Source of the DNA: Betaproteobacteria bacterium
GTDB lineage: Bacteria; Pseudomonadota; Gammaproteobacteria; Burkholderiales; SG8-39
Assembly (NCBI GenBank): GCA_011391295.1
Contig: JAABQT010000112.1
Span: 1-5,954 of the forward strand
Direction of reading: 5' to 3'
DNA: 5,954 bases
Under the pieces are notes generated by a model. The model made no database searches and was not told where the DNA came from. It saw only the letters and a list, made by a program, of their open reading frames with translations. The translations under genes were made by a program, and so were the position numbers. Positions 1 to 5,954 of the stretch are shown here, piece by piece (position 1 is the first letter of the stretch; the number at the start of each line of letters is the position of its first letter).

Positions 1-1272
1 CAGGACCTGTGCCAGGCGGTCGGCGCGCTCCACCAGCGCGGGACGCGTCGCGGCTGCCCGTTCCACCAGCCTGCCGATCGCCGCGGCCTGCGTGTCGGCC
101 CCGGCGCGCGTCACGCGCATCGTCAGCGGCTGCTCGAGGTTCACCGAGCCGCCGACGAGCGCCGCGCCGGCGCGCTTGGCGACCGGGCGCGATTCGCCGG
201 TGAGCAGCGACTCGTCGGCGCTGGAGGCGCCCTGCGCGACTTCGCCGTCGGCGGGAACGCGCTCGCCCGCGCCCACGCGCACGAGATCGCCCGGTACGAG
301 CGCATGCGCGGCGACGCGCTCGGTGATGCCGTCCCGCAGGCGCAGCGCGAATGCCGGCATCCAGCGCGCGAGGCGGTCCAGTTCGCGGCCCGCCTTCTGG
401 CGCGCGAACAGCTCCGCGGTGCGCGCGCCGAGCAGCAGGAGCGCAAGCATGGCGATGGAATCGAAATACACCTCGCCCGATCCCGTGACGGTCGCCCAGG
501 CGCTCGCGGCGAAGCCGGCGGCAAGGCCCAGGGCGATCGGCGTATCGAGGCTGACGCGGCGGCGCTTCGCGTCCTGCCAGGCGCCGCGGAAGAACGGGCC
601 GCAGGAAAAGATGAGCACCGGCACGGCGATGACGAGGCTCGCCCAGCGCATCAGCGCCGCGGCCTCGGCGCCCAGCGTGCCGGCGCCCGCGTCCACATAC
701 GCGGGCCACGCATACATCATCACCTGCATGGCGCCGAAGCCGGCGACGAACAGGCGCCACAGCGCGCGGCGCCGCTCGCGCCGCGCGGATGCGTCGCTGC
801 GGCGCGGGTCGAACGGAGCGGCGTCGTAGCCGATGGCGCGGATCGCCGCGAGAATTTCGGACAGCCGCGTGGTGCGCGGATCCCAGGCGATCTGCGCGCG
901 CTGGGTGGCAAAGTTGACGTCGGCGCGCTGCACGCCGGGGACTCGGCGCAACGCCTGTTCGTTGAGCCACAGGCAGGCGGCGCAGCGGATGTGCTCGAGG
1001 ATCAGCGTCGCCTCGCGCACATGCTCGCCGGGCATGGCGACGAATTCGCGTTGCGCCGCCGGATCGTCGTAGATCCCGAGCGGCGGCAGCGCCTGCGGAC
1101 GCAATCCGGCGCCGCTACGTGCCTCGTAGTACTTCTCGAATCCCGCCGCGGCGATGGTGCGCGCCACCGCCTCGCACCCGGCGCAGCAAAACGCGCGCTC
1201 GGCGCCGAGCACGGCGGCGCGGTGCCTGCCCGGCTCGATGACCGGCAGGCCGCAGTGAAAGCAGGCGCTCAT
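1..1272 (-). CDS. ccoI: CcoI/FixI-type copper-translocating P-type ATPase, 3' part missing
   Basis: This is the N-terminal 424 residues of an inner-membrane P1B-type ATPase; the gene runs off the left edge of the window. In the CcoI/FixI family these pumps move copper across the inner membrane for assembly of the cbb3-type cytochrome oxidase. The protein starts with a Cys-rich putative metal-binding domain (C4, C7, C29, C30, C33). An HMA domain follows at about residues 86-155, with the motif CAACLWLNE (C97, C100), close to the CAACxWL pattern typical of CcoI. Four hydrophobic segments lie at about 171-190, 207-224, 245-262 and 270-288. The actuator domain carries TGES at 358-361. The CPC membrane motif, the phosphorylation site DKTGT and the ATP-binding domain lie beyond the edge. 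The ATG at 1272 is the only in-frame start that fits, because no in-frame start codon lies just upstream; no Shine-Dalgarno sequence is visible. An FNR-type box upstream supports CcoI over a general CopA exporter. Confidence 0.9.
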   Translation of the reverse strand, partial: MSACFHCGLPVIEPGRHRAAVLGAERAFCCAGCEAVARTIAAAGFEKYYEARSGAGLRPQALPPLGIYDDPAAQREFVAMPGEHVREATLILEHIRCAACLWLNEQALRRVPGVQRADVNFATQRAQIAWDPRTTRLSEILAAIRAIGYDAAPFDPRRSDASARRERRRALWRLFVAGFGAMQVMMYAWPAYVDAGAGTLGAEAAALMRWASLVIAVPVLIFSCGPFFRGAWQDAKRRRVSLDTPIALGLAAGFAASAWATVTGSGEVYFDSIAMLALLLLGARTAELFARQKAGRELDRLARWMPAFALRLRDGITERVAAHALVPGDLVRVGAGERVPADGEVAQGASSADESLLTGESRPVAKRAGAALVGGSVNLEQPLTMRVTRAGADTQAAAIGRLVERAAATRPALVERADRLAQVL

Positions 1273-1283
1273 TGGACTTGCGC

Positions 1284-1289
1284 ATGCTA
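1284..1289 (-). promoter_or_regulatory. possible -10 element of the ccoI promoter
   Basis: The minus strand reads TAGCAT here, matching four of six bases of TATAAT. Transcription starting about seven bases downstream, near 1276-1277, would put the FNR-type box at about -41, the usual position for direct activation. The implied 5' leader before the ATG at 1272 would be only about four bases. The hexamer alone is weak; its spacing from the box is the main support. Confidence 0.35.
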
Positions 1290-1310
1290 GGCAAGGCAGC
1301 TGCGCGCGGT

Positions 1311-1324
1311 TTGACCTGCGTCAA
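1311..1324 (-). promoter_or_regulatory. FNR/ANR/DNR-type operator upstream of ccoI
   Basis: On the minus strand the site reads TTGACGCAGGTCAA, a perfect 5+5 inverted repeat (TTGAC and GTCAA) around four bases. The FNR-family consensus is TTGAT-N4-ATCAA, and TTGAC/GTCAA half-sites are common variants in proteobacteria. The site lies in the 64-base gap between the DUF2914 gene and ccoI, centred at 1317.5, about 45 bases before the ccoI start. A weak -10-like TAGCAT sits where a class II FNR-activated promoter would need it. Oxygen-dependent activation of ccoI is inferred from position and motif only. Confidence 0.7.
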
Positions 1325-1336
1325 GCCGCCGCCCGG

Positions 1337-2467
1337 CTAGTCGAGATCGGTTTCGACGGTGCGCGGCCCCGGCGCCACGCTCTCCAGCGTGAAGTACACG
1401 CGCCCGATCTCGCGGCTGTCAGTGGTCTCGACCTGCACCTTCCAGCGCCCGGGCTGGTAGTTGGCCTTGAAGCCGTAGCCGCGGAAGCCCTCCTCGCGCC
1501 CGCCGACGATATCGATCGGGATCGTGTCCTGCAGCAACCAGCCGCGCCCGCCGGGCTCCCAGTACCAGCGCATCTGCACGCGGTCGGCGAAGCGCGCGGG
1601 CGAGAACACGCGAAAGAAGACGAAAATCCTGTCGCCCGGCTGGGCGAGGAACTGCTGGTCGCCGTTCTGCCAGAAGCGCCACCAGGGCCGCTCGTGGGTC
1701 AGGCGGTAGCCCTGCTCGGTGCGCTCCACCGCGTGATACACGCCGATGAACGGGATGGACAGCGGCACCGGCGGGATCAGCCTGAAAAGATAGAAAGCGA
1801 GGAAGCCCAACAGCACGCAGCCGGACGGCAGGAGGATCTGGCGCCGCGCCTGCGCGAACATGCCGGGCGCGGATCTGCGCACCCACCATGCGGCTGCGGC
1901 GAGCGGCAGCGAGCCGGCCAGCATCGACAGCAGGAACACGCCGAGGCCGATCGAGCCGACCAGGACCGGCACCACGATGGCGGCGAAGGAAAGCAAACTG
2001 AGGCCGAGCAGCGCGAACTTGACGTGCAGGCCCAGCGCCTTGAAACGCCGCGATTCGTTGGCCGCCAGCAGCGCCACCAGGAACGCGAGGAAGCCGAAGG
2101 ACACCAGCAGCGACGAGCTCTTGAAATAGAAGATGGCGTACAGGCTCAGCAGCGCGCCCAGGGCGAAATGGATGGCCGCCGAGCGGTACTCGTAGTACCA
2201 GCGTTGCAACCGCGGTGACTCGGCCGTCACCGCCGGCGGCGCGGACTGCTGGAAGAACATGTGCATCAGCACCGCCATCACCGCGGCAAGGTACGCCGCC
2301 TGCTGGGCAATGGTGAGCCAGGAGTCGATGCGCCCGAGCGTCACCAGGTCGAACACGAAACCGCCGACAAAAAAAACGACCGCGACTTCGCGCTCGTTCT
2401 GGTCGAATCGCAGTTTGAGCCGCTGCAGCGCACCCGCAGGCGCCGCGAGCGATTCGGGCGGCCTCAT
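1337..2467 (-). CDS. DUF2914 domain membrane protein with seven predicted helices
   Basis: This 376-residue protein is an integral membrane protein of unknown function. Hydrophobic segments lie at about residues 29-46, 52-70, 98-115, 119-136, 149-169, 172-196 and 211-229. A soluble C-terminal region (about 235-376) is rich in aromatic residues, for example PWWRFW at 261-266 and RWYWEPG at 300-306. It ends in a pattern typical of DUF2914: GRWKVQVETTD (340-350) then IGRVYFTLE (354-362). The frame stays open well upstream, but the ATG at 2467 is preferred. It overlaps the stop of the preceding YqjK-like gene as ATGA, and the residues before it look like the out-of-frame product of that gene. Translational coupling to the yqj genes suggests an envelope role, but the sequence gives no enzymatic motif. 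The DUF2914 assignment is from recalled family pattern, not a search. Confidence 0.85.
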   Translation of the reverse strand: MRPPESLAAPAGALQRLKLRFDQNEREVAVVFFVGGFVFDLVTLGRIDSWLTIAQQAAYLAAVMAVLMHMFFQQSAPPAVTAESPRLQRWYYEYRSAAIHFALGALLSLYAIFYFKSSSLLVSFGFLAFLVALLAANESRRFKALGLHVKFALLGLSLLSFAAIVVPVLVGSIGLGVFLLSMLAGSLPLAAAAWWVRRSAPGMFAQARRQILLPSGCVLLGFLAFYLFRLIPPVPLSIPFIGVYHAVERTEQGYRLTHERPWWRFWQNGDQQFLAQPGDRIFVFFRVFSPARFADRVQMRWYWEPGGRGWLLQDTIPIDIVGGREEGFRGYGFKANYQPGRWKVQVETTDSREIGRVYFTLESVAPGPRTVETDLD

Positions 2468-2694
2468 CGATCCAGCAGCCGCCTGACGAAGGCGTAGATG
2501 ACCCATGCCCTGACCAAAAATCCCCGCAGCCTCGGGGACGAGGAGAGGAGCGTCGCCGCGACGCCGAAACCGAGCAGGAGCGGCTGCGTCACCGAATGCT
2601 GCACGCCAGCCGCCGCGGCGGCGAATTGCGCGCGCTGCGCAGCCGAGCGCTCGACCAACGCCGCGCGCCTGCGCGCGAGAGTCTCGAGGACCAT
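2464..2694 (-). CDS. YqjK-like small membrane-associated protein
   Basis: This 76-residue protein has an Arg/Ala-rich N-terminal half (about 5-30, probably helical), then a hydrophobic stretch at about 37-50 and a second, Trp-containing one at about 57-72, and ends in RRLLDR. E. coli YqjK has the same plan: a basic N-terminus, a hydrophobic middle and a Trp/Arg-rich end, encoded directly after yqjE. The assignment rests more on position and architecture than on residue identity. The ATG at 2694 lies two bases after the stop of the YqjE-like gene, and its own stop overlaps the next start (ATGA). A longer version of the frame reaches 3156 but would overlap the whole YqjE-like gene, so the short form is preferred. 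Its function is unknown; it may be an accessory of YqjD/YqjE. Confidence 0.7.
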   Translation of the reverse strand: MVLETLARRRAALVERSAAQRAQFAAAAAGVQHSVTQPLLLGFGVAATLLSSSPRLRGFLVRAWVIYAFVRRLLDR

Positions 2695-2696
2695 TC

Positions 2697-3056
2697 TCAC
2701 TCGCGCGGCTCGAGCGCCGCGCCGTCGCGCTCGAGCTCCGCGACGCTCGCGCCGAAGGGGCGCAGCTTCGCTGCGCGGCGCACGCGCCAGGCAATCAGGG
2801 CGGCGGCGGCGAGGAATGCGAGCGCGAGACCCGCCGACACCGCCACGCGATGCTCCGGGGCTGCTGCCACGACCAAGGCCACGGCGCCGAAGCCCAGCGC
2901 CAGCGCACCGAGCAGGATCGCCGCCACCGCGCCGATCATCAGCAGCACCAGGCGCGCGAGCAACTCCTGCAGCTCTACGCTGAGCAGTTCCAGGCGCGTG
3001 CGCGCCAGCCCAAGCAGGGAGGCGAGAAGTGCGCGTGCGGATTGCACCAGGCCCAT
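2697..3056 (-). CDS. yqjE: YqjE-like membrane protein, phage holin superfamily III
   Basis: This 119-residue protein resembles the YqjE/holin-X family of bacterial membrane proteins. An amphipathic N-terminal helix (about 1-34, with ARTRLELLSVELQEL typical of the family) is followed by two hydrophobic segments at about 35-66 and 70-90. A basic patch (RVRRAAK) and RPFGASVAELERD at about 99-111 match the family's usual post-membrane motif. Despite the holin name these genes are usually chromosomal and not lytic; nothing phage-like is nearby. Its ATG lies two bases after the stop of the DUF883 gene and its stop two bases before the YqjK-like start, which points to translational coupling. The length is normal for the family. 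Its precise function is unknown; E. coli yqjE is the middle gene of yqjDEK. Confidence 0.88.
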   Translation of the reverse strand: MGLVQSARALLASLLGLARTRLELLSVELQELLARLVLLMIGAVAAILLGALALGFGAVALVVAAAPEHRVAVSAGLALAFLAAAALIAWRVRRAAKLRPFGASVAELERDGAALEPRE

Positions 3057-3058
3057 GG

Positions 3059-3295
3059 CTATTTGCGCCCGAGCAGCAGGCCGAGCAGGAGCCCGGCAGC
3101 CGCGGCAATGCCGACCGCGGCCCAGGGGTTGCGGCGCACCTGCTCGTCGATTTCACGGGCCGCCTCCTTGGCGCTTTCGCCGGCCTCCTGCAGGCGCTCG
3201 CCGGACTCGGCGGCGGCGGACTGCATCAGCGCCTCGGCGTCGCGCACCACGGCGCGCAGTTCGGCCATCAGCTTTTCGGTGGATGCGGCTTCCAT
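3059..3295 (-). CDS. yqjD: DUF883 family C-tail-anchored protein (YqjD/ElaB-like)
   Basis: This 78-residue protein has a charged, helical N-terminal part (about 5-53, with Ala, Glu, Lys and Arg) and one C-terminal membrane segment. That segment starts at NPWAAVGIAAAAGLLLGLLLGRK (residues 56-78), the hallmark of the YqjD/ElaB/YgaM family. In E. coli, YqjD anchors to the inner membrane by this tail and binds stationary-phase ribosomes. The protein is shorter than the roughly 100-residue E. coli versions, mainly in the N-terminal helix. The ATG at 3295 is supported by a GGGGGA ribosome-binding site six bases upstream. It is the first gene of the four-gene minus-strand operon. The same frame stays open to beyond 5900 in antisense to the synthetase gene; that extension is not real coding sequence. 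Confidence 0.88.
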   Translation of the reverse strand: MEAASTEKLMAELRAVVRDAEALMQSAAAESGERLQEAGESAKEAAREIDEQVRRNPWAAVGIAAAAGLLLGLLLGRK

Positions 3296-3337
3296 CTTGC
3301 GTCCCCCAGGGTGGTGCGCCAATTGTATAGTCAACCA
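3296..3337. promoter_or_regulatory. divergent promoter region between yqjD-like operon and acyl-CoA synthetase gene
   Basis: This 42-base gap separates divergent start codons and must hold, or lie next to, both promoters. Its right half is the most A/T-rich patch nearby. On the plus strand TATAGT (3326-3331) matches five of six -10 bases. On the minus strand the same patch reads TTGACTATACAAT, which includes TTGACT (five of six -35 bases) and TACAAT (five of six -10 bases), but these overlap and cannot serve one promoter. No well-spaced -35 was found on either strand, so the exact promoters are undecided. Confidence 0.4.
3302..3307 (-). promoter_or_regulatory. ribosome binding site of the DUF883 gene
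   Basis: The minus strand reads GGGGGA, six bases before the ATG at 3295. It fixes the start of the short DUF883 protein and argues against the very long upstream extension of the same frame. Confidence 0.6.
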
Positions 3338-5941
3338 ATGGCCAATCTGTCCGAAAAGCATTACCTCACGCCACTGTTCGAGCCCGCCGCCGTGGCGGTG
3401 ATCGGCGCGACCGAGCGCGCGGGCGCCGTGGGCGCAGTACTGATCGCCAACATGCTCGCCGCCCGGTACCGCGGCGCCCTGTTCGCGGTCAATCCGAAAT
3501 ACAGATCGGTACAAGGCGTTCCCTGCTTCGCAAGCATCGCCAAGGTGCCACAGCGCGTGGATCTCGCGGTGATCGCGACGCCGGCGCCCACGGTGCCGGA
3601 GATCGTGGAGCAATGCGGCAAGGCCGGTGTCCGGTCCGTGGCGGTGATCAGCGCCGGGTTTTCGGAGGCCGGACCCGCCGGCGTAAAACTGGAAAAGGCC
3701 CTGCTGGAAAACGCGCGCCGCCACAGGCTGCGCGTGGTCGGCCCCAACTGCCTGGGCCTGATGCGCCCGGAACTGGGGCTGAACGCGACCTTCGCGCGCG
3801 GCACCGCGCTCCCCGGCTCGCTCGGCCTGGTCTCCCAGTCGGGCGCGGTGTGCACGGCGATGCTGGATTGGGCGCGCCCGAACATGGTCGGCTTCTCCAG
3901 CGTGGTGTCGCTCGGCGGTTCCACCGACGTGGATTTCGGCGAGATCATCGATTACCTGATCGAGGACCCGAAGACCGAGCACATCCTGCTGTACATCGAA
4001 GGCGTGAGGAGCGCGCGGCGCTTCGTCTCCGCGCTGCGCGCCGCGGCGCGCGTCAAGCCGGTGATCGTGATGAAAGTCGGGCGCCACCCCGCGGGCTCGC
4101 GCGCCGCGGTGTCGCACACCGGCGCCATCGTCGGCCTGGACGACGTGTTCGACGCGGTGGTCAAGCGCGCCGGCGTGGTGCGCGTCAGCACCATCGGCCA
4201 GATGGTCGCCGCCGCGCAGGCGCTCGCCGCGCACGTGCGCCCGCAGGGCGACCGGCTGGCGGTGGTCACCAATGGCGGCGGGCCGGGGGTGATGGCGGCG
4301 GATCGCGCCGCCGACCTCGGCATCCCGCTGGCGCAGCTCTCGGCGGCGACGATCGAAACGCTCAGGCCGGCGCTGCCCGCCAACTGGTCGCACGGCAACC
4401 CGCTCGACCTGATCGGGGACGCCGATGCCGCGCGCTACCAAACCGCGGTGTCGGCCTGCCTCGCCGACGAAAACGTGGATGGCGTGCTCGCCATCCTCAC
4501 GCCGCAGGCGATGACCGAGCCGGCCGAGGCCGCGCAGGCCGTGATCGACGCGGCAAAGGGCGCGACCAAGCCGGTCCTCGCCTGCTGGATGGGCGAGGAG
4601 CAGACCGCCGCGGCGCGGCGCCTGCTGGCGCAGGCGCGCATTCCCGTGTTCCGCACGCCCGACCCCGCGGTGGAGACCTTCGGCTACCTGTCGGCCTTCC
4701 ACCGCAACCAGCGCGCGCTGCTGCAGACGCCCGGGCCGGTGGCGGCGCAGGGCGCGCCCGACCTGGATACCGCGCGCGTGATCGTCGACGCGGCGCTGGC
4801 CGCGCGGCGCAGCGTGCTCTCGGAGATGGAGTCCAAGGCGCTGCTGGCGGCGTTCCGCATCCCGATCGCGAAGACCGTGGTGACGCGCTCGGCGCACGAG
4901 GCGATGCTGGTCGCCGGCGAGCTCGGCTTTCCGGTGGCGCTGAAGATCGATTCGCCCGAGATCACGCACAAGAGCGACGTCAACGGCGTGCGCCTCAACG
5001 TCGCCAATGCGCTGGCGGTGCAGGCCGCCTGGCAGCAGATCGTCGACGAGGCCGCCCGCCTGCGGCCCGAGGCGAGCGTCAACGGCGTCAGCGTGGAGCC
5101 GATGATCAGGTGCGCGCACGGGCGCGAGTTGATGGTGGGGGTGATCCGCGATCCGGTGTTCGGTCCGGCCATCGTCTTCGGCACCGGCGGCACGGCCATC
5201 GAAGTGCACCGCGACCGCGCGGTGGCGCTCCCGCCGCTGAACCAGTTCCTGATCGCCGACATGATCCGCGGCACGCGCGTATCGAAGCTGCTCGGCGCGT
5301 TCCGGCGCATGCCGCCGGTGCACATGGCGGCGCTGGAGGAAGTGCTGCTGCGCGTCTCGGAACTGGTGTGCGAGCTGCCCGAAGTGGCGGAACTCGACAT
5401 CAACCCGCTGATCGCCGACGAGGCGGGCGCCATCGCGGTGGACGCGCGCGTCGTGCTGCGCCAGTGCGCGCCGCAGCGCGACCGTTACGGCCACATGGCG
5501 ATCCATCCCTACCCCACGCAGCTGATCACGACCTGGCACCCGGGCACCGGCCCGGAAGTGACGCTGCGTCCGATCCGGCCCGAGGACGCCGAAATGGAGC
5601 AGGCGTTCGTGAAGAGCCTGTCGGCCGAGAGCCGCTACTTCCGCTTCATGGACACGCTGCGCGAGCTCACGCCGCGGATGCTGATGCGCTTCACGCAGAT
5701 CGACTACGACCGCGAGATGGCGTTCGTCGCCACGGTGCAGGTGGACGCGCGCGAGCTCGAGATCGGCGTGGCGCGCTACGTCGCCAACCCGGACGGCGAG
5801 AGCTGCGAGTTCGCGCTGGTGATCTCCGACGATTGGCAGCGCCGCGGGCTGGGCCGGCGCATGATGGAGCAGCTGATCGCCGTGGCGCGCGCGAGCAGGC
5901 TGCGCACCATGATCGGCCACGTCCTGGTCGAGAACCGCGGC
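3338..5941 (+). CDS. NDP-forming acyl-CoA synthetase fused to GNAT acetyltransferase (Pat-like), C-terminus missing
   Basis: The 868 visible residues form a Pat/YfiQ-type protein, usually near 900 residues, so only a short C-terminal piece is lost. The CoA-binding Rossmann domain (about 10-140) has AVIGAT at 20-25 and GPNC at 135-138. The succinyl-CoA-ligase-like part (about 150-460) has SQSGA at 166-170, SHTG with H260, and NGGGPG at 312-317. The ATP-grasp domain (about 480-705) has HKSD with H544 and ELDINP at 685-690. The GNAT domain (from about 741) has the acetyl-CoA-binding motif QRRGLG at 834-839. H260 and H544 correspond to the two phosphoryl-transfer histidines of archaeal ADP-forming acetyl-CoA synthetases, so synthesis of acyl-CoA or its reverse is plausible. 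The GNAT part could acetylate lysines, for example on acyl-CoA synthetases as Pat does. The start at 3338 gives the family-typical KHYLTPLFEP N-terminus but has no Shine-Dalgarno; an in-frame TTG at 3323 is the alternative. The frame is open to the contig end. Confidence 0.92.
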
Positions 5942-5954
5942 AGATCGGAAGAGC
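5942..5954 (+). other. Illumina adapter remnant at contig end (artefact)
   Basis: The final 13 bases are AGATCGGAAGAGC, identical to the common start of Illumina TruSeq adapters. Translated in frame they give RSEE right after ENRG, where GNAT relatives usually continue with a hydrophobic or Met-Leu segment after Asn-Arg. The bases are best read as untrimmed adapter, with genomic sequence ending at 5941. Confidence 0.93.

Noticed and set aside
92..1290. Plus-strand open frames over the left end (92-829 and 304-1290)
   Set aside because: They are Arg/Ala/Ser/Pro-rich frames antisense to the copper ATPase, which has clear HMA and TGES motifs. They show no family pattern.
1273..1336. Intrinsic terminator between the DUF2914 gene and ccoI
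   Set aside because: The only clear inverted repeat here is the short FNR-type box. It has no T-run after it and a stem of only five base pairs.
1694..2218. Plus-strand frame rich in Gln, Glu, Arg and His opposite the DUF2914 gene
   Set aside because: This is the usual mirror of a hydrophobic membrane-protein gene read on the other strand; there is no start context or motif.
2468..2794. N-terminal extension of the DUF2914 protein up to 2794
   Set aside because: The extension overlaps the YqjK-like gene and the end of the YqjE-like gene, and is Arg/Ala-rich and low in hydrophobic residues. The ATGA overlap at 2464-2467 gives a natural start.
2697..3056. Holin-family gene as a sign of prophage
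   Set aside because: The YqjE branch of this superfamily is a normal chromosomal gene next to yqjD and yqjK. No other phage genes, attachment sites or composition change are visible.
2596..3401. Plus-strand frames across the yqj block (2596-3330 and 2850-3401)
   Set aside because: They are shadows of the YqjE-, YqjK- and DUF883-like genes with biased composition and no motifs; they also cross the divergent promoter region.
3296..5920. N-terminal 875 residues of the long minus-strand frame as a real protein
   Set aside because: It is antisense to a gene with complete CoA-binding, ATP-grasp and GNAT motifs. It has a His/Arg/Asp-rich composition and no recognisable domain. Only its last 78 codons, after a good ribosome-binding site, form a real gene.

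Overview
This is a very GC-rich window (clearly above 60% G+C by eye) with strong G/C preference at third codon positions. Protein families and gene order suggest a betaproteobacterium or close relative, probably a short-read metagenomic or draft contig. Both edges cut through genes. The right edge ends in 13 bases identical to the start of the standard Illumina adapter, so the last genomic base is probably 5941.

Left part, minus strand (1-1272): the N-terminal 424 residues of a CcoI/FixI-type copper-transporting P1B ATPase, the copper supplier for cbb3-type cytochrome oxidase assembly. The gap just upstream of it (1273-1336) holds a near-perfect FNR/ANR-type inverted repeat centred about 45 bases before the start codon. 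This fits low-oxygen induction.

Middle part, minus strand (3295 down to 1337): four tightly packed genes, transcribed in the order DUF883 (YqjD/ElaB-like C-tail-anchored protein), YqjE-like phage-holin-superfamily III membrane protein, YqjK-like small protein, and a seven-helix membrane protein with a C-terminal DUF2914 domain. Spacings are 2 bases, 2 bases and a 4-base ATGA overlap. They therefore look like one translationally coupled envelope operon, equivalent to enterobacterial yqjDEK with an added DUF2914 gene.

Right part, plus strand (3338-5941): a long gene with no stop before the contig end, transcribed divergently from the yqj operon across a 42-base gap. It encodes an NDP-forming acyl-CoA synthetase (CoA-binding, succinyl-CoA-ligase-like and ATP-grasp modules) fused to a C-terminal GNAT acetyltransferase, the Pat/YfiQ architecture. 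Both histidines used for phosphoryl transfer in ADP-forming acetyl-CoA synthetases are present. A very long antisense frame runs across this gene and is judged to be a shadow.

No RNA genes, mobile elements, CRISPR arrays or convincing terminators were seen. No stretch longer than 300 bases lacks a gene.
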